Positions 34,085 to 42,152 of a stretch of DNA of 43,290 bases are shown here, piece by piece (the first letter of the stretch is position 1; every line of letters starts with the position of its first letter). The DNA lies in NCBI RefSeq assembly GCF_030382115.1, contig NZ_JAUDRJ010000003.1:5031699-5074988 (forward strand), in the 5' to 3' direction. A program made the position numbers and the translations under genes. The notes below the pieces were generated by a model. The model made no database searches. It was not told the DNA's origin and saw only the letters and a list, made by a program, of their open reading frames with translations. This DNA is from Nostoc sp. GT001. Lineage in GTDB: Bacteria > Cyanobacteriota > Cyanobacteriia > Cyanobacteriales > Nostocaceae.

Positions 34085-35737
34085 ATGACTGAACTGACGC
34101 TACGCCTACAAGAGGGAGATACCGAGACCACGATCGCAGTTGACCAAGATGTATTTACAATTGGTCGTTTGCCGGAATGTAATTTGTACTTACCTTTTGG
34201 TGGAGTATCCCGCAACCATGCTCGCCTGGTAAAAACGGCTGACGGTGTGTGGACTATTGAGGATCTGGGCAGCAAAAACGGGACGCAAGTCAATAAATAT
34301 CTGGTTAACTATCCCCAAGAGTTACATCACGGCGATATCGTTTGGCTGGGCAATGTTAGCCTGGTAGTGCTGCTCACAACCGCTGTTTCTCAACCGACAC
34401 CAGAGTATGCCGGAATTTCGGACATTAATGAGCAAAGAACCATCCTTCACAATGTCGAACAATTACAACAGCAATGGATTGCAGCTGATAGTAAGGATGG
34501 CAACATCAGCAATAAGGACAAAACCATTGCCCGTCTTAAAGACTTAGTGGACATAGCGAAAAATCTTTGTGCAGCCGCATCTATAGAAGAGATTTTTTCG
34601 CAGGTACAGCAAGTAGTTTTTCGTTACCTTGATAGTATCGATCGCTTGGCATTATTAATTGATGTCAATGGTTGTGGCCAGTTAGAATTAATGAATGCTG
34701 CCACTAGAAATATTTCTCAACAGAAACATCTCCCTTCTGATGGTAGTTGGATTAGTCGTAGTATCTGTCAAAAAGTATTTGATGAAAAGGTCGTCATTCA
34801 AACTGGTGATACTCATCAGGATGAACGGTTTGCTAGCGAACAGAGTATTTTGGTCAAAGGCATTCGTAGCGCGATGGCAGTGCCTTTATGGGATGAAAAT
34901 AAAGTTGTGGGCGTACTGTATGCCGATGCCAATTTTTCTTCTTACCATTGGGCGAATGAAGGTGAAGAAGAATTGAGTTTTTTCTCAGCTTTAGCAAATC
35001 TTGTAGCTTCTAGCGTGCAGCGTTGGTTATTAGTAGAAAAACTCAAAACTGAAGAGATGATTCGTCACCGACTAGAACGCTACCATTCTCCAGCAGTTGT
35101 ACAGCAGTTGATATCTGTAGGCGGATTACCGGGTGGTCGTTTAGCTCCCGCCGAGAGCGAAATCAGTATTTTGTTTGCTGATTTAGTTGGCTTTACGGCG
35201 ATTTCTGAAAGGTTAACACCAACTGCGATCGCTCAACTATTAAATAATTTATTTGAAGAAATGCTAAAAGAAGTGTTTAGTTGCGGCGGCACTTTAGATA
35301 AATATATTGGCGATTGTATTATGGCATTTTTTGGCGCTCCAGAACCGCAAGCAGATCATGCCGATCGCGCTGTTACTGCTGCTAAGGGAATGCTCACTCG
35401 TCTCGAACATCTGAATGCCAATGGTTTTTGGCTCGAACCCCTGCAATTACGGATTGCGATTAATAGCGGTAAGGCTGTGGTGGGAGATGTCGGTAGTTCC
35501 CAAAGGGTAGATTATACAGCATTAGGCGCGACGATTAATCTTGCTGCTCGGATGGAAGCAGTTTGTCCCCCTAGTGAATGCGTCATTAGTGAAGCCACCC
35601 ATAAAATGCTTTCAGAACCCTCAGACTTCCAAGAAATGGGAGATTATCGTTTCAAAGGTATTGAGCGATTAGTTAAGGTTTATCAGACAAAATTGCAACC
35701 AGTGCCAACAATCATTGCTCCAATTATTAATCTTTAG
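34085..35737 (+). CDS. FHA-GAF class III adenylate cyclase
   Basis: A 550-residue signalling enzyme. FHA domain at about 20-95 (FTIGRLPECNLYL, GGVSRNHARLV, IEDLGSKNGT), binding phosphothreonine. GAF domain at about 155-315 (ending VVGVLYADANFSS). Class III cyclase at about 360-530: metal Asp residues in LFADLVGFTAIS and KYIGDCIMAFFG, substrate-binding DYTALGATINLAARME with the transition-state Asn and Arg. The Lys before YIGD and Thr in DYTALG fit ATP rather than GTP, so cAMP is the likely product. It should be cytosolic. Starting at the ATG at 34085 gives MTELTLRLQEGD; an upstream TTG at 34049 is less likely. Anabaena has several cyclases with sensor domains; I cannot match it to one symbol. 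Confidence 0.87.
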   Translation: MTELTLRLQEGDTETTIAVDQDVFTIGRLPECNLYLPFGGVSRNHARLVKTADGVWTIEDLGSKNGTQVNKYLVNYPQELHHGDIVWLGNVSLVVLLTTAVSQPTPEYAGISDINEQRTILHNVEQLQQQWIAADSKDGNISNKDKTIARLKDLVDIAKNLCAAASIEEIFSQVQQVVFRYLDSIDRLALLIDVNGCGQLELMNAATRNISQQKHLPSDGSWISRSICQKVFDEKVVIQTGDTHQDERFASEQSILVKGIRSAMAVPLWDENKVVGVLYADANFSSYHWANEGEEELSFFSALANLVASSVQRWLLVEKLKTEEMIRHRLERYHSPAVVQQLISVGGLPGGRLAPAESEISILFADLVGFTAISERLTPTAIAQLLNNLFEEMLKEVFSCGGTLDKYIGDCIMAFFGAPEPQADHADRAVTAAKGMLTRLEHLNANGFWLEPLQLRIAINSGKAVVGDVGSSQRVDYTALGATINLAARMEAVCPPSECVISEATHKMLSEPSDFQEMGDYRFKGIERLVKVYQTKLQPVPTIIAPIINL

Positions 35738-35803
35738 GGATTGGCATGGGCTTTGAGGTCTAGATTATGTAACCCATCTAGTGACATACTCCTATAAAGA
35801 TAA

Positions 35804-35822
35804 ATTACGAATTACGAATTAC
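35804..35822. repeat. ATTACGA heptamers overlapping the Uma2-family stop codon
   Basis: ATTACGA, ATTACGA, ATTAC. The last unit covers the stop codon of the minus-strand gene (35819-35821). It is the complement of the TCGTAAT-type heptamer at the LRV stop. Confidence 0.75.
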
Positions 35823-36442
35823 CTGACTGTGCCAGCACTAAAAATTTGCTCTGCTGTCAAATCTAACTCTGGAAAAGTTGGCGACTGGATACGGTCATTT
35901 CCTTGAAACTTACTAACGCGATACTCACCTTCTTCTAAACAGCAAACCAAAATAGTTGGTTGTTTAGGCTTGCCAATAAATTCTCTACCGCCCAATGCAG
36001 CATAATCTACAATCCAGTATTCAGGAATTCCCATTTCTTCATAATCAGCATATTTTTTCAGATAATCATCACGCCAGTTTGTACTTACCACCTCAATTAT
36101 TAAAGGAATTGATACTGCTTCAGTAACAGTTGATGTTTTTTTCCACAGAGGTTCATTAACTAAATTAGGCTGATTTAGTATCAGCACATCTGGGGAATAA
36201 GCAGATTCGTTCTCAACTGGTTTGACGAATACTGTTTTGGGGATGAAATAACGAAGATTTAAGCGACTGTATTCTAAAGTTATTTTTGTGCCTAAAAATC
36301 CAATCACCTCTTCATGGTCGCCTGTTGGTTGAGGCATTTCTACTACTACTCCGTCATATAGTTCGTAACGTTGTCCCCTGTTATCTGGATATTTAGCAAC
36401 GAACTCATCGAATGTAACTACTTTGCCTAAGACTTGAGTCAT
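35819..36442 (-). CDS. Uma2-family (DUF820) nuclease-like protein
   Basis: A 207-residue member of the DUF820/Uma2 family, which is strongly expanded in filamentous cyanobacteria. It has the PD-(D/E)XK-like core: YELYDGVVVEMPQPTGDHEE near the N-terminus, SPDVLILNQPN with the conserved Pro-Asp, and PLIIEVVSTNWRDDYLKKYADYEEMGIPEYWIVD, where the E-x-V/S-x motif replaces the usual E-x-K and the lysine comes from DYLKKYADY. Nuclease activity is predicted but not shown for the family, and its biological role is unknown. The frame is open to a TTG at 36457, but the ATG at 36442 (MTQVLGKVVTFDEF) is the natural start. Confidence 0.83.
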   Translation of the reverse strand: MTQVLGKVVTFDEFVAKYPDNRGQRYELYDGVVVEMPQPTGDHEEVIGFLGTKITLEYSRLNLRYFIPKTVFVKPVENESAYSPDVLILNQPNLVNEPLWKKTSTVTEAVSIPLIIEVVSTNWRDDYLKKYADYEEMGIPEYWIVDYAALGGREFIGKPKQPTILVCCLEEGEYRVSKFQGNDRIQSPTFPELDLTAEQIFSAGTVR

Positions 36443-36656
36443 AGCTTGATTCCTCAATTGTGCAAATTATAGCAACTTTATTTGTATTTAATTCATCAAT
36501 ATTAATACTTATTGATTGGTATAGTTTGATTCAATTAAAATTGCGAAATTGTAATATTTAGCAGCTAATTTTTGGCTAAAAGACTAAAATTTGGGTGGTA
36601 GCTTCCTTAGTTTATATGTATAACATTAGGAAGCCAACTTCAAGCTATTTTTTAAC

Positions 36657-36662
36657 GGGAGG
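36657..36662 (+). promoter_or_regulatory. Ribosome binding site deciding the SSADH start
   Basis: GGGAGG lies 7 nt before the ATG at 36670. It rules out the earlier GTG at 36595, which would add 25 unlike residues. Confidence 0.75.
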
Positions 36663-36669
36663 TCAGGTA

Positions 36670-38038
36670 ATGGCGATCGCCACCATTAATCCCGCCACTG
36701 GGGAGACGCTCAAAACCTTTGAGGCGCTCAATGATGCAGAAATTAACGCTAAACTCGATTTAGCTAATCAGACTTTTGAACAGTATCGTCAGACTAGTTT
36801 CTCTCAACGATCGCAATGGCTGCAAAAAGCTGCTGATATTTTAGAGCAAGACAAAGCAGAATTTGCTAAGTTAATGACTCTAGAAATGGGTAAACCATTT
36901 AAAGCTGCGATCGCGGAAGTCGAAAAATGCGCCGCCGTCTGTCGCTACTATGCCGAACATGCCCCTACTTTCTTAGCTGATGTCAGTGTAAAAACTGATG
37001 CCAGTCAGAGTTTTGTACGTTATCAACCATTGGGTGCAATTCTCGCGGTGATGCCGTGGAATTTTCCATTTTGGCAAGTGTTTCGTTTTGCTGCACCAGC
37101 ATTAATGGCGGGAAATGTCGGCTTACTCAAACACGCTTCCAATGTGCCGCAGTGCGCCTTGGCAATTGAAGATATTATCCGACGGGCAGGTTTTCCTGAA
37201 GGCGCGTTTCAAACTCTATTAATAGGCGCTGCCAAAGTTGCCGATTTAATGGCTGATGACCGCGTAAAAGCTGCTACTTTGACCGGAAGCGAACCAGCAG
37301 GTGCATCCCTCGCCGTCGCTGCTAAGCAAACAAATTAAAAAAACAGTTTTGGAATTGGGAGGAAGTGACCCGTTTATTGTGTTAGAAAGTGCTGACTTAG
37401 AGACAGCAGTTGTCACAGCTACTACAGCACGAATGTTAAATAACGGGCAATCATGTATTGCAGCGAAACGTTTTATTGTCGCAGATGCGATCGCAGATAA
37501 ATTTGAAAAATTGCTTTTAGAAAAATTCGAGGCGCTGAAAGTAGGCGATCCTATGCAACCGGATACCGATTTAGGCCCCCTGGCAACACCTGGTATTCTC
37601 CAGGATTTAGATCAACAAGTGCAAGGTGCTATTAGCAGTGGTGGTAAAGTCATCATCGGCGGACATCCTTTATCAGATCGTCCTGGAAACTTTTATCCGC
37701 CAACGATTATCATAGATATCCCCACCGACACACCAATCGCAAAAGAAGAATTCTTTGGCCCGGTAGCCTTGTTATTCCGGGTTCCAGATATCGATGCTGC
37801 CATTAAACTCGCTAATGACTCACCCTTTGGCTTAGGTGCAAGCGCTTGGACAACCAACGACCAAGAGAGCGATCGCTTGGTTGAGGAAATTGAAGCAGGT
37901 GCCGTGTTTATCAACAGTATGGTCAAATCCGATCCTCGGTTGCCCTTTGGTGGCATCAAGCGTTCTGGATATGGCAGAGAATTGAGTATCCAAGGTATAC
38001 ATGAGTTTGTAAATGTGAAAACCGTGTGGGTTAAATGA
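36670..38038 (+). pseudogene. Frameshifted succinic semialdehyde dehydrogenase
   Basis: Two frames together make a 455-residue aldehyde dehydrogenase, the normal length for this cyanobacterial SSADH. The first has MPWNFPFWQVFRFAAPALMA and LTGSEPAGASLAVAA; the second has the catalytic Glu in LELGGSDPF and the nucleophile Cys in NNGQSCIAAKRF. The break is at 37324: GCT GCT A AGC AAA CAA, and removing one A restores AASKQIKKTVLELGG. As read, the first product stops before both catalytic residues. The next gene is the ThDP enzyme that makes succinic semialdehyde from 2-oxoglutarate, and the two are adjacent in Synechococcus PCC 7002 too. Loss would open the TCA cycle; a sequencing error is possible. 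Confidence 0.85.
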
Positions 38039-38041
38039 TTA

Positions 38042-38086
38042 GTCATTAGTCATTAGTCATTGGTCAAAGGACAAATGACTAATGAC
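38042..38086. repeat. TCATTAG heptamer hairpin between SSADH and the ThDP enzyme
   Basis: Three ATTAGTC units, then GTCATTAGTCATTGGTC (38049-38065) pairs with GACAAATGACTAATGAC (38070-38086), 16 of 17 bp, with a 4-nt loop. It starts 4 nt after the SSADH stop, inside a likely operon. Confidence 0.7.
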
Positions 38087-38131
38087 AAAGAACAAAAGTC
38101 TTATTCGTTAATAGAGTTGTCGGGAAATAAA

Positions 38132-39754
38132 ATGAATACAGCAGAATTATTGGTGCAGTGCCTAGAAAACGAAGGAGTGCAATACATTTTTGGACTTCCT
38201 GGTGAAGAAAACCTGCACGTTTTGGAAGCGTTAAAACATTCTTCGATTAAATTTATTACGACTCGTCATGAACAGGGTGCAGCATTCATGGCCGATGTCT
38301 ACGGACGCTTAACAGGAAAAGCCGGAGTGTGTCTTTCTACTCTTGGTCCTGGGGCAACCAACTTGATGACTGGGGTAGCAGATGCTAACCTCGATGGTGC
38401 GCCTTTAGTGGCGATTACCGGTCAGGTGGGAACAGATAGAATGCATATTGAATCCCATCAATATTTAGATTTGGTGGCAATGTTTGCACCTGTTACCAAG
38501 TGGAATAAGCAGATTGTGCGACCGAGTATTACACCAGAAGTAGTGCGGAAAGCATTTAAGCGATCGCAATCTGAAAAACCCGGTGCAGTTCACATCGATT
38601 TGCCAGAAAATATTGCTGCCATGCCCGTCGAAGGCAAACCTTTGCGTAAAGATAATAGCGAAAAAACCTATGCATCTTTTGCTAGCATTCGGGCAGCCGC
38701 CGCCGCAATTTGCCAAGCAGTTAACCCATTAATCTTAGTCGGAAATGGGGCAATTCGCGCTCATGCGAGTGATGCCGTAACGCAATTTGCCACCTTGTTA
38801 AATATACCTGTTGCCAATACCTTCATGGGTAAAGGCGTGATTCCCTACACACATCAATTAGCTTTGTGGTCAGTGGGATTACAGCAAAGAGACTTCATTA
38901 CCTGTGCTTTTGATAACACAGATTTAGTAATTGCGATCGGCTACGATTTGATTGAGTTTTCCCCCAAGAAATGGAATCGAAATGGTGAAATTCCGATTGT
39001 GCATATTGGGGTAAGTCCGGCAGAAATTGATAGTAGTTATATTCCCAATGCCGAAGTTGTGGGAGATATTTCAGATTCCCTCTATGAAATTTTAAAATTA
39101 GCAGACAGACAAGGCAAACCCGATCCCTTTGCTATTAGCTTAAGGACAGAGATTCGCGCTGATTACGAACAGTATGCCCATGATGACGGATTTCCCATTA
39201 AGCCGCAAAAGTTAATTTATGACTTACGCCAAGTGATGGGCCCAGATGATATCGTCATCTCAGATGTTGGCGCACATAAGATGTGGATGGCCCGTCATTA
39301 TCATTGCCATAGTCCCAATACTTGCATAATTTCCAACGGCTTTGCGGCTATGGGTATTGCCATTCCTGGAGCTTTAGCAGCAAAACTGGTTCATCCTAAG
39401 CGCAAAGTCGTTGCTGTCACAGGCGATGGTGGCTTTATGATGAATTCCCAGGAATTAGAAACAGCCTTACGTGTCGGTACGCCCTTTGTCACCATAATTT
39501 TCAATGATGGTGGGTATGGGTTAATTGAGTGGAAGCAAGAAAATCAATTTGGCAAAGGAAACTCATCCTTTGTGCATTTTAGCAATCCTGATTTTGTGAA
39601 ATTAGCCGAAAGCATGGGTTTAAAAGGCTACCGAGTTGAATCGGCTTTAGATTTGATTCCCACTTTGAAAGAAGCCCTCGCTCAAGATGTACCCGCAGTG
39701 ATAGATTGTCCCGTAGATTATCGGGAGAATCACCGCTTTAGTCAAAAAGCTTAG
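38132..39754 (+). CDS. 2-oxoglutarate decarboxylase (ThDP enzyme, acetolactate-synthase-like)
   Basis: A 540-residue ThDP enzyme. The N-terminal PYR domain has the cofactor-activating Glu in TTRHEQGAAFMADVYGRLTG; the central domain spans about 190-330; the C-terminal PP domain has the ThDP/Mg motif GDGGFMMNSQELET followed by NDGGYGLIEWKQ. It would usually be labelled acetolactate synthase large subunit, but its place right after an SSADH gene matches the pair shown by Zhang and Bryant in Synechococcus PCC 7002 to convert 2-oxoglutarate to succinic semialdehyde and then succinate, closing the TCA cycle without 2-oxoglutarate dehydrogenase. No regulatory small subunit gene is nearby, which supports this role. 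The start at MNTAELLVQCLENEGV is preferred; the frame is open to 38060 through repeat DNA. Confidence 0.82.
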   Translation: MNTAELLVQCLENEGVQYIFGLPGEENLHVLEALKHSSIKFITTRHEQGAAFMADVYGRLTGKAGVCLSTLGPGATNLMTGVADANLDGAPLVAITGQVGTDRMHIESHQYLDLVAMFAPVTKWNKQIVRPSITPEVVRKAFKRSQSEKPGAVHIDLPENIAAMPVEGKPLRKDNSEKTYASFASIRAAAAAICQAVNPLILVGNGAIRAHASDAVTQFATLLNIPVANTFMGKGVIPYTHQLALWSVGLQQRDFITCAFDNTDLVIAIGYDLIEFSPKKWNRNGEIPIVHIGVSPAEIDSSYIPNAEVVGDISDSLYEILKLADRQGKPDPFAISLRTEIRADYEQYAHDDGFPIKPQKLIYDLRQVMGPDDIVISDVGAHKMWMARHYHCHSPNTCIISNGFAAMGIAIPGALAAKLVHPKRKVVAVTGDGGFMMNSQELETALRVGTPFVTIIFNDGGYGLIEWKQENQFGKGNSSFVHFSNPDFVKLAESMGLKGYRVESALDLIPTLKEALAQDVPAVIDCPVDYRENHRFSQKA

Positions 39755-39779
39755 CGAATTGACTTGTGCGTTGTAAAAA

Positions 39780-39808
39780 GTAGAGACGCGATTAATTAGC
39801 GTCTGTAC
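39780..39808. repeat. Dispersed palindromic repeat GTAGAGACGC
   Basis: GTAGAGACGC (39780-39789) and GCGTCTGTAC (39799-39808) pair with one mismatch around GATTAATTA. This type of palindrome is frequent in Nostoc intergenic DNA. Confidence 0.6.
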
Positions 39809-39809
39809 A

Positions 39810-39850
39810 AGAGTTAGGAGTTAGGAGTTATTTATTCCTAACTCTTTATT
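39810..39850 (+). terminator. Terminator after the 2-oxoglutarate decarboxylase gene
   Basis: AGAGTTAGGA (39810-39819) pairs with TCCTAACTCT (39836-39845), followed by TTATTAA. Two further GTTAGGA units lie in the loop. It is about 55 nt after the stop codon. Confidence 0.6.
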
Positions 39851-40114
39851 AATTTCTACTCCTTTAGTGTTTTGGTAGTGGCGTGACACCAAAGGTTAAC
39901 GCACGGCTTTACTTCACTTCATTTATAGATATATTTCTTCTCCTTCTTTGCGTCCTTTACGATTCGTAAAAAAAACCATTAAGCTCAGAAGTTCATTCAC
40001 AATGAGTGAGAATCAATAACTTCTAACTCATCTCAATCATGACAATATTTAAGTTTTAATAAGCATCGTATTTCCCTAAAGACTTAATTGGTAAACTTTT
40101 AATTGACAGAAAAT

Positions 40115-40247
40115 CTGACTTTTCACGTGATGTGGAAAAGCCTACGAAAAATCTAACACCCTAACCCCTTCCCGAAGCAGTAAGCGGGAAAATTCCAAAT
40201 CTCTCTACTTTTAGGAGATAGATTTTCCAGATACCGTGAAAAGTCAG
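40115..40247. mobile_element. MITE-like element with 13-bp perfect terminal inverted repeats
   Basis: CTGACTTTTCACG (40115-40127) and CGTGAAAAGTCAG (40235-40247) bound 133 bp. The interior includes CCCTAACCCCTTCCCG and a partial hairpin around CTCTCTACTTTTAGGAGA. No coding frame is supported (a 74-codon minus frame crosses it). It is unrelated in sequence to copies A and B. The remainder of 39851-40488 is AT-rich and shows no gene. Confidence 0.55.
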
Positions 40248-40488
40248 GAAAGAGGATACATCTGTTAAAAAGTATTTGGTACTAGGTATTATAGTTATAA
40301 AAAAATTGATTTTTTTACATAAATTCAGTATTCTGTTATGCCCTTTGGAAACGCTGGCAATACAAATAACACCCCAATTTGTCACAAACCGTGTAACTTG
40401 GAATGAATGTTCAAGGGATACATGATTTCATGACCTAAACAATCAATTAAGAATTAAGGTTCAATTAACGTTTAAGGAGAAGAAAGTT

Positions 40489-41250
40489 GTGAAAGCTAAT
40501 CTTAAAAAGTGTGCAGCTATCGTAGTTTATTTTGGGTCGTTGTTATGGGGAGGTGCAGCCTACGCTAATAGCTTACCAGCTAATCTTGCGAGTACTTTGT
40601 TTGCAGCAGAAAATTTAAGCCTTAACACTCTTAATTCACAAAAAGTCAAGAAGGAAGTTTTATTAGCGGAATCCCCTACTGCTGTATATGCACCTCAACG
40701 AAGTCATTCAGAAGTATTCTTCCGGGGTACAGATGGATATCTCCACTATTATTATGTTGAAAATGGTGCGTGGAAATACGATAATACAAGCTTTAGAGCG
40801 TCGCAAGTTTCTGGTGATATAACTGCTGTATATGCACCTCAACGAAGTCATTCAGAAGTATTCTTCCGGGGTACAGATGGATATCTCTACTATTATTATG
40901 TTGAAAATGGTGCGTGGAAATACGATAATACAAGCTTTAGAGCGTCGCAAGTTTCTGGTGATATAACTGCTGTATATGCACCTCAACGAAGTCATTCAGA
41001 AGTATTCTTCCGGGGTACAGATGGATATCTCTACTATTATTATGTTGAAAATGGTACGTGGAAATACGATAATATAAGCTTTAGAGCGTCGCAAGTTTCT
41101 GGTGATATAACTGCTGTATATGCACCTCAACGAAGTCATTCAGAAGTATTCTTCCGGGGTACAGATGGATATCTCTACTATTATTATGTTGAAAATGGTG
41201 CGTGGAAATACGATAATACAAGCTTTACATCGGGGAGGATTGCTTCGTAA
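40489..41250 (+). CDS. Secreted protein with four near-identical 48-residue repeats
   Basis: A 253-residue protein starting at GTG 40489 with AAGGAGA 8 nt upstream. The signal peptide (MKANLKKC, hydrophobic core, AYA before Asn27) predicts export. After a short spacer come four 48-residue repeats beginning AVYAPQRSHSEVFFRGTDGY and continuing with YYYYVENGAWKYDNTSF; only His/Tyr, Ala/Thr and Thr/Ile differences are seen between copies. The FxRGTDGxLxxxYxxxGxWxxD pattern is like blades of beta-propeller lectins (fucose-lectin or tectonin-like), so binding of sugars outside the cell is a reasonable guess. Four blades alone are few, so it may form an oligomer. It appears to be transcribed alone. 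Function unknown. Confidence 0.82.
   Translation: MKANLKKCAAIVVYFGSLLWGGAAYANSLPANLASTLFAAENLSLNTLNSQKVKKEVLLAESPTAVYAPQRSHSEVFFRGTDGYLHYYYVENGAWKYDNTSFRASQVSGDITAVYAPQRSHSEVFFRGTDGYLYYYYVENGAWKYDNTSFRASQVSGDITAVYAPQRSHSEVFFRGTDGYLYYYYVENGTWKYDNISFRASQVSGDITAVYAPQRSHSEVFFRGTDGYLYYYYVENGAWKYDNTSFTSGRIAS
40681..41226 (+). repeat. Four tandem 144-bp coding repeats
   Basis: Unit starts at 40681, 40825, 40969 and 41113, exactly 144 nt apart; the fourth unit is shortened to 114 nt. Only about three base differences are seen among them (CAC/TAC, GCG/ACG, ACA/ATA). The near lack of silent changes indicates very recent duplication or ongoing gene conversion. Confidence 0.95.
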
Positions 41251-41316
41251 TTTGACTTTGAATAACCTGAGTTCAACGTAATAAAAAGTCTAAAAACTAG
41301 ACAGAGTAAAACACGA

Positions 41317-41364
41317 GTATCAAAGACTCTTTGAACACAATATAGTATCAAAGACTCCTTGAAC
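41317..41364. repeat. Duplicated 20-bp palindromic sites between convergent genes
   Basis: GTATCAAAGACTCTTTGAAC (41317-41336) and GTATCAAAGACTCCTTGAAC (41345-41364), 28 nt apart, one difference. Each contains TCAAAG-ACT-CTTTGA symmetry (one arm mismatch in the second). They lie between two gene 3' ends, so they are not obvious promoter operators. Confidence 0.6.
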
Positions 41365-41470
41365 GATTTTGAATACTAGAAGTTAGTACAGTTGTGGATT
41401 ACGCCAAAGGCTAAAGCACCCTAATCAAAATAGAAGTTAGAATACACGTAGATCACGCTTAGGTGGATCT

Positions 41471-41788
41471 TTACCGCTTGTGCTGGCGTAATTGATCTAC
41501 TATATATTCTTCCAGCTCTTGTTTTTCTCTATTACTAGCATTTCGTTGATAAGTTCTTCCGGTTTCTTGAATAAACCTACGTTTCTCGCTGGGAGAAGAT
41601 TTGAGTTTACCTCCATTTCCTTGCAACTTTTCCTGTAATTCTTCCCAAGTCTTTTCACCCACACTTTCACCTAGTTTGATGAGTGCCTTTGGGAGTAACA
41701 TTTTTGCCTCTCGTTGAAAATCTTCTTCTGTCTCAAGAGAAGCTAAATCTATATTGCTGAAGTCGATATCGATTTGAAACTTACTCAT
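41471..41788 (-). CDS. Conserved-looking hypothetical protein, 105 residues
   Basis: I do not recognise a family. The first 30 residues (FQIDIDFSNIDLASLETEED) are strongly acidic, the middle (FQREAKMLLPKALIKLGESV) is an amphipathic helix, and the C-terminal half (SPSEKRRFIQETGRTYQRNA and on to DQLRQHKR) is basic and helical, giving an acidic-to-basic layout seen in small binding or adaptor proteins. No signal peptide, Cys or metal motif. It starts at ATG 41788 and is divergent from the aldolase gene. Coding is supported by length, composition and a sensible helical pattern, not by a known domain. Confidence 0.6.
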   Translation of the reverse strand: MSKFQIDIDFSNIDLASLETEEDFQREAKMLLPKALIKLGESVGEKTWEELQEKLQGNGGKLKSSPSEKRRFIQETGRTYQRNASNREKQELEEYIVDQLRQHKR

Positions 41789-42152
41789 AGAATTGTATTT
41801 ATTCTGTTCAAAATTACTACCTAAATCGAGGAAAAATGGGTTTTCAATTTTAAGTTATATTCCAAGATAGTATGATTGTACTGTTTGATATTGGTAACTG
41901 AACTTAAAAACCTCAATCCCGAAAGTTTAGTGAATACTTCCGGTAGTATAGCCTTACTTAATCATTCATCACAAGATTCTTGACTTATTGAAATAAGTGG
42001 GGAATCTCAGCCTTTTGGTTTTCATTTATAAAAGAAGATTGCTCTATATTCAAAAAGAATACACATAATTAATGACCGTACAACTAAGTTAGCAATATTA
42101 GAAATGCTATCTTAAAGGCAAGGTCATTTGCTCATTTTTTGAGGATAATACT
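41789..42152. other. Divergent upstream region of the aldolase gene
   Basis: 364 nt without a gene. A 16-bp palindrome, ACTTATT-GA-AATAAGT (41983-41998), is the only clear symmetry. GAGGA (42141-42145) is the ribosome site of the aldolase. GTATGATTGTAC near 41870 looks like an NtcA site but has a 6-nt spacer, not 8. Confidence 0.4.

Noticed and set aside
38132..39754. Biosynthetic acetolactate synthase large subunit
   Set aside because: The SSADH gene upstream and lack of a small-subunit gene fit 2-oxoglutarate decarboxylase better; sequence alone does not fully exclude the former.
40161..40385. 74-codon minus-strand frame
   Set aside because: It crosses the MITE-like element and has no start signal or family resemblance.
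40681..41226. Regular direct repeats that could be mistaken for CRISPR
   Set aside because: The repeats are contiguous, 144 nt long and in frame within a coding sequence; there are no spacers or cas genes.
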